Source: Chionis minor (lineage: Eukaryota; Chordata; Aves; Charadriiformes; Chionididae). From it: 64,000 nt of DNA. This document shows positions 35,899-47,100 of the stretch, one piece after another. The DNA lies in the NCBI GenBank assembly GCA_013398295.1, contig VZSF01006828.1, positions 1,195,855-1,259,854 on the forward strand. Direction: 5' to 3'. The position numbers and the translations under genes are program-made. The notes below the pieces were generated by a model that did not search any database, was not told the origin of the DNA, and saw only the letters and a list, made by a program, of their open reading frames with translations. Numbering within the stretch: the stretch's first letter is position 1; every line of letters starts with the position of its first letter.

Positions 35899-36984
35899 CT
35901 GTTCTGTAACAGACCGATTACACAGCCTTCGGGGAGCTGCGCAAAAGACTCCCGCGAGATCCTGAGGTTGCGTTTGGTTAACTATTGGCATCCAAAACCG
36001 CAAGACTTCTCTGAAGTAGCAGAAACTCTTTTTAAAAGTTTTCCAAACTGCTGGCAATTTTGCGCTGAAAAGCTTCCTTTCCTTGTACTTTGTGCTCCTC
36101 TGGCTGCCCCGATACGTAAGGCGAAAGGGCAGCGCCTTCCTATCGCTAAGTAAAATCGTGGAGAAAAAAAGATAAGGGTCATAGTCATAGACTACAAAAA
36201 TAATCTGGTCACATCACCCCCGTTCAACGTGCTACGAAGCTCTGCGAAAACGTGGCGTGGCGCAAGCCTGTACAGGCGGGAGCCATCGCACAGCCGCGTT
36301 TGGTGCCTATGGGAGATGCCTCCTCAATTTATATATTTAAAAAAAAAAAAAAAGCCAAGGCTAAAAGGTCTGATTGTACATGGGATGGCGGATAGGCAAG
36401 GGGCGCAGATGCCTTACCAGGAAGAGCCGAAGCAACACAGAAGTAGGCGTAAAGCAGCCTGTTTTTGAAGGGGGGGGCAGAGTTATCTCTAAGTACAGAG
36501 TGATCTCGTTGAAAGGAGGCAGAGCCGGCGCTGAAGCCTCCCTCTGCAGATGGTCTGTGAGTGAGTAGGAAGCCAGGGAAACGCTGCAGGTGCCTGCGAT
36601 GGAGTCCCCCAGCCAAGAGGAAGGGGCGGCTTGGCTGGGCGTGCTGTCCTCTGTGTCCCCTGCAGCAGACCCCGCGGTCCGCACCGGCCCCGCGGCGAGA
36701 GAAGACGGCAGGGATGCTTTTGGCGCGGCGTTAGGATTTTGTGACAACGCCCGTAAGAAACTGCAGCGCTTCTCAGCGCACAGCCCAGGGAAACATATGG
36801 CCTGATCAGCCTGTCTGGGATGAGTTAATGCCCCGCTTCCAGATGGAGCCAGGAAGCACAGTGGCACATGCAATCAGGAGACAAATATATGGTTTTTTCT
36901 TTTTTTTGAAAAGTGAGTTCACTTTGGAGCCCTACAAAAAAAAAAAAAGGAGCTCGAGCTGAAGATCCATCTGCAGGAATGTTC

Positions 36985-37699
36985 CTAAGCCTGGGGTAAA
37001 TCTTAATTTATTTGAATCGCCTGACAATTTTTTTCTGGTTTCTTCCCTTTTTCACTGATAAAGGCACTGGATTAACTAAAACTACAGAGCATTAATAAAT
37101 ATCATGTTAGCACCAAACCAGTGCTTTTAGCACTGGCCACAGAGGTCATGTGAAATTTAAAACATACCTAAAAGATAAAGATTGCTAATGCAACTAGCAC
37201 TGTATTCATTGTCGTGTTTTCCTTGAGTGCTGTAGGCCTAATCCCTAAAATAAAATTTAAGCACATCTTGTCTATTTTCCTTACATAAAGACAGATTGAA
37301 ATGCCAAAAATACCCCTATGCAGATTGTGTAGCACCGTAGAGGGCCAAAGCAGCCCGTAACTGAAGGAAAATTACTGATTGAAAGTAAACAACTGAATAC
37401 AGTGACAATAAAGTATCACTTGTCATAATGCTACATATAATGTAGAGTACGCAAAATGCAGTGGTTTGACTGCAGGATTTAACAATAAAAAATAAAAATA
37501 GTAAAAGCAGCCTTAATATAATGATTTTACGTACAAAAATATTAAATCAAAATAAATAATTCCAAACATAAATATTATACTGTACATTAAGAATATGCGA
37601 TATATATACACACATAAACAGATTAAAAAAAGTGGAAGGCAGAGGTATTGCATCGCTATCCTTCATCCGTCCCCTCTCCGCTGGCCGCTCTCAGAGAAC
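36985..37699 (-). other. ADAMTS9: Probable 3'UTR exon of ADAMTS9
   Basis: A good acceptor, TTGTCTGTATTTTCTAG|GTTCTC, lies above 37699 and faces the donor at 38033-38032. The region below is AT-rich and noncoding. The only AATAAA in this stretch is at 37012-37007 (minus strand), and a U-rich element (minus-strand T run, about 36937-36950) lies downstream, so cleavage near 36985-36995 is expected. A Pumilio-type word TGTATATA (matching UGUANAUA) occurs at 37610-37603. The exon is predicted from signals only; unspliced readthrough from 38033 is the alternative. Confidence 0.5.
37007..37012 (-). terminator. ADAMTS9: Candidate poly(A) signal AATAAA for ADAMTS9
   Basis: TTTATT on the plus strand reads AATAAA on the gene strand, about 1.03 kb below the stop codon (about 690 bases into the predicted 3'UTR exon). 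I found no other AATAAA between it and 37699. Confidence 0.5.
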
Positions 37700-38032
37700 C
37701 TAGAAAATACAGACAAGGTGCACGTTAGAGTCTGATTACCATCTTCGCCTCTGAAGCCTGTAACAAGAGAGACTGGCACAAGAGCGGAGCTGAAGCAGAT
37801 GCCAACAAGGTGGGAAGCGCGTTCCCAGTTGACAGTGTTATCCCCGTAAGGGTTACTGGGGAAAGCGAGGACTGGGAGCCCGGGATCCCATCGCTCCCCG
37901 GATGCTGCGTGGGCTGGGTGGCTGTCACCGATGCACCCAATGCACAAGTGCTTTTGCAAGAGTGGCCTGATGTCCCTCTTCAGGACGTTTTTGGGAAGAT
38001 TTCCCTTTGAACAAAAGCAGCTGGGAACTCAC
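37700..38032 (-). other. ADAMTS9: Probable intron in the ADAMTS9 3'UTR
   Basis: A GTGAGT donor at 38032 and a TTTTCTAG acceptor at 37700-37701 bound a 333-base segment. Because the stop codon is only five bases upstream of the donor, splicing here would not trigger nonsense-mediated decay under the 50-nt rule. Confidence 0.45.
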
Positions 38033-38037
38033 CGTTG

Positions 38038-38127
38038 CTATAACACCTGAACATCGAGGCCCGTTCCAGATGATGGAGTACACTTCCCACAGTAACCGCC
38101 ACATTTTCCTACTACTTTGGTACCATC
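38038..38127 (-). CDS. ADAMTS9: ADAMTS9 last coding segment with stop codon
   Basis: An acceptor GCCTGCAG|GATGGT lies above 38127. Twenty-nine codons read [20 protein letters not shown] then GTGLDVQVL, and TAG follows at 38040-38038. This is the conserved C-terminus of ADAMTS9, with three closely spaced cysteines (CGGYCGKC). Five bases after the stop the sequence CAACG|GTGAGTTCC has the form of a strong splice donor, so the exon may end at 38033 with the rest of the 3'UTR in a further exon. Confidence 0.95.
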   Translation of the reverse strand, partial: DGTKVVGKCGGYCGKCTPSSGTGLDVQVL

Positions 38128-41100
38128 CTGCAGGCAAAAACAGAAATAACATCTCATGTAAGGGCTCAGGAATTCTACGCTGCGAAAGGGCCAGATGCAG
38201 GGTATTCTAGCCAGGGTTTTTAATAGACAATGTCCTGGAAGGAAAACAAATTATGCCTAAATCAATCCACACAATCACCATTACATTTAAATGTATGCAA
38301 ATATAATTCCCTTTAGTGCTACCAGGTCAGATGGTGAACACAAATAAGAAAGAGTAGTTTTGATTTATTACATTGAGAGATGCCCAAGGAGAAGGCCGTT
38401 CGGAGGGATATCTCAAGGGTATCTGCTTTCTCTGATTTGCCCAGTGGCAAATAACTGTGATGAGTGGAAAACTTGGCTCATGCAAGAGCAAAACCCCATG
38501 TAGACAATAGCAGCTCCTCCGTTGTGCCTGAGCCCGTGAAGGGCGCAGGGAGGATATTTGTAGGCAGCATCAAGAAACACCCATTTGGAAGAGAAAGGGC
38601 TGGAGTGGCTCCAGAACCAAGACGAGAGGGAAGGCGATGGAGTGAGGCTATGCTGCTTGATAATGTGCCGTCCCCTCTCAGCTCTGCATTTCCACAGCCA
38701 GAAGAGACAAAGGAAGACCCGAAGTGGTCCTGGGCTTGGCCCAGTCTCCAGGAGAGCCCAGCAAGCCTGGTGTAACTCTGGTCTTGAGTCAGGAGATTAA
38801 TACCTCCATCTGGCCTTCCTTATCCCACCACTCCAGAGTCTTTCTCCTTTTGGTCATTACAATGGACAGACAGTCATTGAGGGGAATTCAACCCTCAATT
38901 ACCAGAAAATTGGACTTAAGTGCAGGACAAGCTTGCACAAAGCATTTATTTTTAAACGAGCTCCATCCTGCCCTTGACACTATTGATCTGTGATTGCAGC
39001 AGGCTGCTATCATCTCTTCTCACTATGCCTTTCTTTCTTCTGCTCCTGCGGGCAATTACACCCTTGGAACAGTGCTCGACAGATGCCAGGGGGAGATGGA
39101 GGTAAGAGTTGTCTCTTAGACCCTCTGTCCCTTAAAGTTTGTTTTAATTCCGCCAGCCATGACGGTGTCTGCTCTCCGCAAGCCCAAAGTTGACTCCCTG
39201 GGCTTCTCTTTTCTGAAGGGGAGAAGAATAACAAAGCACCTCCCAGAACTAACATAGTGGGTCTCTGCTGGTCCTCTTCTACCTGTACTGGAGGATGCTT
39301 TGCTGCAGCATGGTCGGACCAGTAGCAGTTAATTCTCCTTTCAGTGCCCCAGCACCAGTGAGGCACATGGGCTCAAGGGGGTTCCCAGAGCCAGGGAGAC
39401 TGAGAGCAGTACAGGAGAGGTTATTTTGCAAATTGCTTTTTGTCAAATGATTATGGTGACCTCCTCTGGAGAGTTTTAACAGGGGCAATCGAGATGACTC
39501 ACAAGAAGTAACAGCCAAAAAAACGATCCCAGTTTTCTGCAATTTTGGAACATGACACAGGAGCAATGGTGTGAAGGCACGCAGCAGCAGAGGGGTTAAC
39601 AGGCAGGCAGATTAAGCCATACAAGTTCAAATTTGGTTGTGGAATGATTTTGAAGGCCTGCCTGGCTTACCCGGAGGCTGCAGGGTCAGCAGAGCCATGG
39701 GCAGCCGCAGGGGACGGTGCCCCGGGGTGCAGTGTGCTGTGGGACAGCCCCAGCCCACCGGAGCTTGGGTGACTCGGGTCTCTCCCCGGGAGATAAAACC
39801 AGACCATTGCAAAGGTCCACATCCTACACACTTTATCAGCCGTGTTTTGGGAACAACTCCTGCTCCCAGCACACTCGCCTGGCACCCAGATCCTCCCCGG
39901 CAGGTCAAGCCCAGCTCTGCAGCCCTGACCCCGTGCGCCCTGGTCCCACTCCTGTGATCCACGCTCCGTGCCGGACACCTCAGACAACTAATTAAGGATA
40001 TGGCTGCCCCACAGCACGCAGTGTTTTCAGCTTCACGGTTAGGCAGGCTCACTAATTAATTGCAGTAACTCAGACCAAGTTAAACCTGTTAGGGCGCCCC
40101 CACCTCACATACAATCACAGGCAATGCTTCATTTCTGATATCAGATGTTAGATTTTTGTTAGTCTCTACTTGGAAGATGTTGCCGTGAAAGACAATGATT
40201 AGAAGCTTCTCATTAGCAAGTATAACCAAAATTAACATTACAACTTACTGGGGACTTTTGAATTTCTGACACTGCGTAATTCCCTTGCGAGAGCCACTTT
40301 GCCGTTCCCGTTAAGGACAGACCTGTCCCGTAAAGGTCTATGCTGAAGCGACCCTAAAAAACAAGCAGATGAGCCTGGTTACCCTAAAACGTGACATTGC
40401 TTTTGCCACGGTGTCACTTTTCTAATAGGACATTGCCAGTAATGTTTGAATTTTTTTCCATTGCTCTGATAGTGATTAGCACATATTGTACAAATTACAG
40501 CATGCCTCGGGTTAGGAATTTCCATCTCGTTGGTGGCTGCAGGGAAGGAGGGGCTTTATCTTGGTTTTTCACTGCTTTTTCTCAGTTTTATCCTGCTTTT
40601 TCACGGTTTGCCGGCTGAGGGCATTCTTGGCTTTTCCATGGCAGACTGCAGAGCCTGTCGGGCTCCAGCAGCTGGTGGGAAAGGTACCCCAGGGACACGC
40701 TGCAGCCGCTCTCACTACTCCCTCCTCAACTGGAGAGGGCACACTTGTCCTAGTTTTCCTTATTTTCCACTGGGCTTTTTTTTTTCTTTTCCTAAGACCC
40801 CAGACTTCAGTAAAACCAAAACTCTTTCATTTGTTTATTTCTTAAAAACGTCCTTCACCTCATTCCAAACTGTCTCAAAATGCACAAATGGATGGAAAAT
40901 TAAGGGCTGTGTCTGCATCCAGCGCAGATGCCCCCAATTTTCCCCTTACTCCCACGGCAGACCCCAGCCCTGCCTGTTTGTGGACCCAAGGAAGGATCCT
41001 TCAGCCACATCCCTGGGCTGACCCGCAGCCCAGCACGGCCGTGCGGTACCAGATGGCTGTTAGCTTTGCTCCCCCCACTTGCTGCCTTGGGAATGTTGAT

Positions 41101-44100
41101 TTTCTGCAAGGAGCAAACTGTCTGGGTCAGGTGGATGGATATTAACATTCATGAGCCTTCCCGAGGTAAGAAGTCATTCCCTAAGCCGCTGAGCTGTGCG
41201 GAAAAGTGTCAGCTCTGAGAGTAGGGAGGGAAGGAGATGGAGAGGTTTGCCCTCTGCTGTCTGTTGCTGTGACTCCCTGCTTAATGCCCTTTGCAAGTAA
41301 GGTCCACCCAATACCTTGGACTACCCAAACACACCGCTTATCATCCCCCAGCTCCACAAAAACTGGGTGCGCTGGGGACACAGAGCAAGCCACTTGTAGC
41401 ACAGTGTTAATTAGTCTCCTAAAGACTTTCAAGAAAGCATATTTCTTCCAAGCAGCTAGGCTAGATGCCCTGCATCCCCTCCCAGCCTTACTCAAGATGT
41501 GACTCAGCCTGTGCTTTCGTGGCTGGTCACCTCGCGGTGCTGGGACAGGCTGGATTTGCCCTGATGTGCAAGCACCGTCTTAGTTTCATCAGCATTTTCC
41601 CAGCCCCGAAGCGGAGGGAGCGGTGGTCCCACCGGGCTGCTGGGAAAATAAGCAGCAGGGTGTGGGGATGGTGGGGCAGCGGCGGGCAGGTACCGTCGTG
41701 GTCTCTGATGGATGGGCTCCATCGGTCCAGTGGCAGAAACCCGACCTGTTCCTACCCTGTGAAGGCTGTCCCCTCTCCTTCTCGGGCATGTCCCCCTGGA
41801 GCTGGCTTGGCAGGAGTCCTGCTGTCTCTCTGCTGCCTTCTCCACCCAAAGAGGTTATCTCACCCATCTTCTTGCACCCGCAGACAGTAGTTTCAGCAGA
41901 TGCGAGACTGTGGAGCACAGAGGCAGTGTCCCAGGGCATCCCGACGGCCTGATTCACTACTGTTCTTCCTGCCTGGCATTTCCACCAAGCCCTGCCATGG
42001 ACCGATCACCCTACCTTCAACTATTCGTGTAAAGCCCAGCCTTTCTCCCACAGCTTATTTCTTCTTCCTTTTCTCCTTTACTGTCAGCTGCCTAAGGCCC
42101 TGGGGAATGTCCCTTAGTCAGTCCTGACACTGGTCTCATAATAACTTCACATTCTCCCACATGGAAAATGGAGAGAACTTTCTACATGGACAAAAGGAAA
42201 AGTTTCCGACCACTGAGACGAGAATGTGACAGTCACTGGAGTTGGGCTGATGTGATCAGCAGTAATTAATAGAGGGCCTGAACATAACAAATGGCACCAA
42301 TTCCTAGGAAATGCTATTGTCAAATACCTGCGGGCATTTGGCTGCGCTGTAACAGTCCCCGGCAGTGGCATAAGGAACAGGTCGTCCATCATGTGTCCGT
42401 GCAAACTGTAAATCGGTCGCTGTGGAGAATAGTTGGTGAATAACACAGAAAGACAGACGCGGGGAGAGAGACAAAATAAATGTAAACATACTCCGCTAAC
42501 GTTTAAATTCACTAAAGCTGTTTTCATACATTAATCTTAGGAGTCAAGACCTCATCTGTTGGATTTTTAATACTAAATCCCCGATTCATCCCACATGTGA
42601 CTCCTGGTATGTGAGCACTGAATTTAACAGGCCGCTCACATGCTCAACGTTTACAGCTCGGTTGCAGAACACTGGTGATTTAGGGCCCGGGTATAAATAA
42701 CAACAAAACTCCAACCCACGACTTGTGTTTTATTTCTCTATCAGAAAATGCCCCACTTTCAAGAAGGCCATGGGACCTCCTAAATGCCCCTTTTAAAAAA
42801 TGGCAAAACGAATGGTCTCTGTGCTCTCCTGGCCCAGGGGTCGGGGGTTTCAAAGGGAGTTGGGATATTTTGCTCTGGAGGGATCTGAAGTAATGGGAGA
42901 CTCATTTAGATGGGGATGTGAGATAGCTCCTGCCTGACAGAGGTAGGTGCCCAGCTCCTTTTGAAATTCAAAGGGAGCTGGTATCAAATTCCCCGAGTGT
43001 GGTTCCTTTGAGATCTTTACCTCGGAGCTTTTACAGACTATTAGTAGCTTTTTACAGATTGATAGACTGGGAGGAGTCATGGCTTGAAAATTAAGTGACA
43101 AAAAACCCTATCAGATAAAGAGTCATTTTACACGGAAGGATTTTGATTTGCTAAAAAAACCTCCGCTATTTACTGAATTAGCCCACAACAATATGTTGTA
43201 TTTTTAAAACATTTGCCGGAAACTGATAGCTTCCCTGGAGTCAAGGGGACTGAAACCGTAACCCTATGGGATGCTGCGGGCTCTCTGGTGGTGGGATAGC
43301 TCCCATGGATAACAGGAGAGACAGGGTATCACTTATTCTGCACAGCTACAGTCCCCTCCTCCCCTACAAAATCCACAGCTCCATCCCTCTTAACACAAGT
43401 TATTTCCCCACGGTCTGGTTCTGCCAAGAGCCTCCTCCACCCTGGCCCTGAGGGGGCAGCATCCCTGATCCCAGCAGGGATCCTGGGATCTCCTGACACG
43501 TCTGTGTGTAAGACAGGGTCAAGCTCCTCCCTGGTTAGGCTTTCTGTCCGAGTCCAGCCTGAAAATAGGAGATCAAATGAAATAAAATCCTTTAAAAAAT
43601 ACACTGGCCTGCTGGGAGCAAATGTTCATTCTGCGTAGCAGATGCACCAGCGACTATCTTAAAATTTTCCCCATATTACAGAGAAACGGTATGAGCATCT
43701 GTGATGTACTCAAGTTGCAGTCTCTAAGTGTAAAGCAGCCTTTAACAGGAATATTGCTCACTAGAGTACTACTGCTTGTTTGTAGTTACAGCTATATTTG
43801 TGTAAAATAAACATTTTGGTTTTAACGGCAAGGCCCTGTTTTTACTCACTTATTATTTGCATAGTGTTCAGGTCCAGCCTTACTTTGCTGAAGGTGGAAA
43901 ACCCAGCTGCTGTGTAATCTTTCCTACACTGGCAGTCTTCTCGTCTGCTCCCGTTATACGGACATTCAGTCGGGTTATGCAATCTAGATCAAAAGAAAAC
44001 CCTTTCTACTCATGACTGGAAAATATTGCCATGGAAAGCAAAAATATCGTGAAGCTCGGGATTAAGGGATTTGTTACCTGTATCCATACACTTCTGAAAA

Positions 44101-47100
44101 ATTCTCTGCATCCCCATTTACAAGGGTCACGTACTCCTTTGGGCTGTCGGTCTGCATCCCAGAGCAATACACCTGAGAGAGAGAAAAGCCAGAATTTTGT
44201 CAGGTATCGTGCAAAGGGATGGCCGAGAGAAGTGAAGGTAGAAAATGCAAGAGTGGAAGCACAGAGCACACGCAAGGTCCTCTTGCACCTTTGCGAGACA
44301 CATTAACTGTCAGTCTGTGGCTGAAATGCACCTTTAACGTCTTCCCTTTGACTTGAAGGAAATATTCACCATCTTCAGCAACGCCTTTGAGATTTTTAAT
44401 GTCTTTGCAACTCCTTGGTAGTTCACCTGAAACAAAACAGAAATGCTTGTTGTCACTGAGCAACTGTACATCAAAATTTATTTTGTAACGCCGTGAAGCA
44501 TCTAAAGCATCAAAACCACCTTGTTTATTTTTAAGAGGTCTCCCTGAAGTGCCTTAGTGCTTAGCTGGATGGCTCCCAATGCTTGGAAACACTGCGCATT
44601 TGAGTTTGAGTTTTGAGTTTGGTGAGAACAGATGCTGAAGACACGAGAAGGTGCTGACCTGCAGACTTACAGTCATGGACGTTATGACATGTCCTCCTCT
44701 CTTCGGGTTTCAGATCTGCATGGCACAAGCTGCTGACCTGGTCATTGTTCGTCAAACACTGGACCGAGCGGTGCATGACTCCAACTCCACAGGAGACGGA
44801 GCACTGCAAGACGGAAGCAGAGATTCACAATTTACCTCCAGGGTTTCTGGGCTCCAGAGGACCAGAGACAGCTCCTTTCCCTTGTCTCAAGAGACCCCAT
44901 CAAAGGCCCCAATTCTGCGAAGTGTTCAAACACAGGCTTAATTTTAATCAAACAAGTAATCCCTTTGATTACTAATCCCTTCATTATTATCGTCGCCACT
45001 ATTTCAAGAAGACTACTGAGTTTCACTTAGCACTTAAATGCTTTACAGGATGAGGCAGTATTGGTTAAGGTGAACCATGCACTCACATGAAATTGTTTAT
45101 TTTTCACACTAGGAAGGTTGTACAAGAGAGAAATGTTCACCAGAGGGCCTGAATAGTAGAAATCATCTCCTGGTGGCTGGGAGACTTTGCTTGGGTCACT
45201 GACAGGGGACTCCAAACAAACAAGACATGCGTCGTTTTCTAGCCAAATTACACCAAAAAACCCACAGCCTCCAAACCATCTCTCCCCTTGCCCTCTGGAA
45301 AAATGGCTAAATCTGCGCAAACACTGCGCAATCCTTAAATGACCCAAATCAAGGTCAGTCTTCAGGATGAAATTGCACAAGTTACTGGGCTACCAAGCAG
45401 CAGCTCATCTGGGCTGGCTGATGCTGAGCACGGGCGATGGGAGGTTACATCTTGCTCCCGCTCTATAACTTGTCCTTTCAGTACTTGAGAATTGAAAATC
45501 AGCTCTTTCTACAGGTACCAGGTTAGGCTGCCAAGAAAATGAGGATTCTCATCCATCTAGAAATGTTTAGTCTAAACGAGTGCACCACGAAGGAGGTGGT
45601 CTTCAACAGCTAACGGTATTTGCAACTTGGTGTTTATTCTTTATCTGGTCCAAATCCATAAGACAACTAACGAGCTGAGCAGGACTCTCCGTGTCCATCA
45701 AAGGTGATAGTATTTTACATTATTTTACATTAAATCCCTTTGAAAATCAGAGATAAGAAGGGTCATGGCACTTTGTAGTCATGGGGACGTTCAGCAGCCC
45801 AAAGTGAGGAGAAAGGTCTTGCTCTCTGGCCTGGATACCCTTTGCAATGAAGCCGTATTAATGAGCTGGACATTTTGCACTGAAATTCTGGGGGAAAATA
45901 CCAATTAATTGAGGCCAAGCTCTTTGCTGTAACTCTTCTGCCCTGACTTGCATAGAGGATCTGAGGCTTCTTATGGGGCAGGAGAACTTAGGTTTCAGGC
46001 GTCTCTGCCATTTACTGTGACAACTTCCACTACATTTTGCTTCACTTGACCCTCGTTGCCTTGTAAAGGTTTGACAAATTCCTACAAATGCCTGAGCTGG
46101 GTTAATAAATCAAATTTATGGGAGAAACACCACATTTCAAAGAATGTCAGAAGCCCAAAGAAGTGAAATGTTATCACCTTCAATAAAATTCGATCTTGCA
46201 GTTCAGGCCTCCGAAAAGGCTTGACATAAATAACTTTAGCAGAAAAGCAAAGTTCTTTCCCCTGCCCTGTCCCAGCTTTTGTAAGAAGGGGGGTGCAGGG
46301 CAGGGAAGAAAAAGAAAGAAAAATCCTTTTAAGGTTAAAATTACCAGTATTTTGGCCTATTGGTGGCTCCCAAGTCTTGCTCGCACACTCGGGCAAGTGG
46401 GATCAAGCCCACCTGCCAACTACCCATCACTGCCTCTACTCCAGCACAAGGCTTTCAAACCCCTTGTTTTCTGGCAATGACCCCACCTTCTGATGAAGCA
46501 TTTGGCATGACCCTCAACACTGCCGCAGATTTTGGTTACAACTGAATTTTCACGGAGATCGTGCCTCCACTCGTGGCTGCTGGGACTCCCCCATACGATG
46601 GGATTCAGTCCGGAGCAGGAGCCCTTCACACACCAGGGCTGCCACTGCATTAATTTATACAGGTCTTAAACATTTCCTTGCCAAACCTTGGGACTGTGTC
46701 CCCCGTGTAAAGAAAAATAAGTCTGTTCCAATTTTTCTGGTTAAAAAAAAAGAAGTTTGCCAAACTTACGCTTCCCCAGTTGCCGACGCGCCAGGACGCC
46801 GAGACGGGGCACTCCCCGAGGTAGCAGGGCTGGATGTTGGGTGGCTGCGTGCCAGGACAGTTGACCGTGTTCTGGTACCCATACTCATAGTGGTCCTTCC
46901 CGGTGTAAATCTCGCTGCAGGACACCAAGCGTTGCCTGTATCCCTTCCCGCACGTGACGGAGCACTGCGGGCAGAGGAAGCGCCTGTCAGCACCGCGCGC
47001 TTTGGGAAGGCTGGCTGAAACGGGGAGGCAAAGCAGGCTCACCAGCTTTTAACGTGGTAAGCTGCTCCGAGGGATCACTAGTAACTATTTAGGACAGCCA

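Larger units (their letters stand above)
24260..36984. other. Intergenic DNA between PRICKLE2 and ADAMTS9
   Basis: No exon of either gene and no additional gene could be supported here. The open frames are short, lack family resemblance and overlap on both strands. The recognisable contents are the promoter-side minisatellite (24555-24614), the CR1 copy (30700-31088), a pyrimidine-rich tract (35410-35500), small inverted repeats (25510-25548, 31753-31776, 35872-35898), T- and A-runs such as 29936-29949 and 36341-36353, and a small CpG-richer patch near 36640-36735. Confidence 0.65.
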
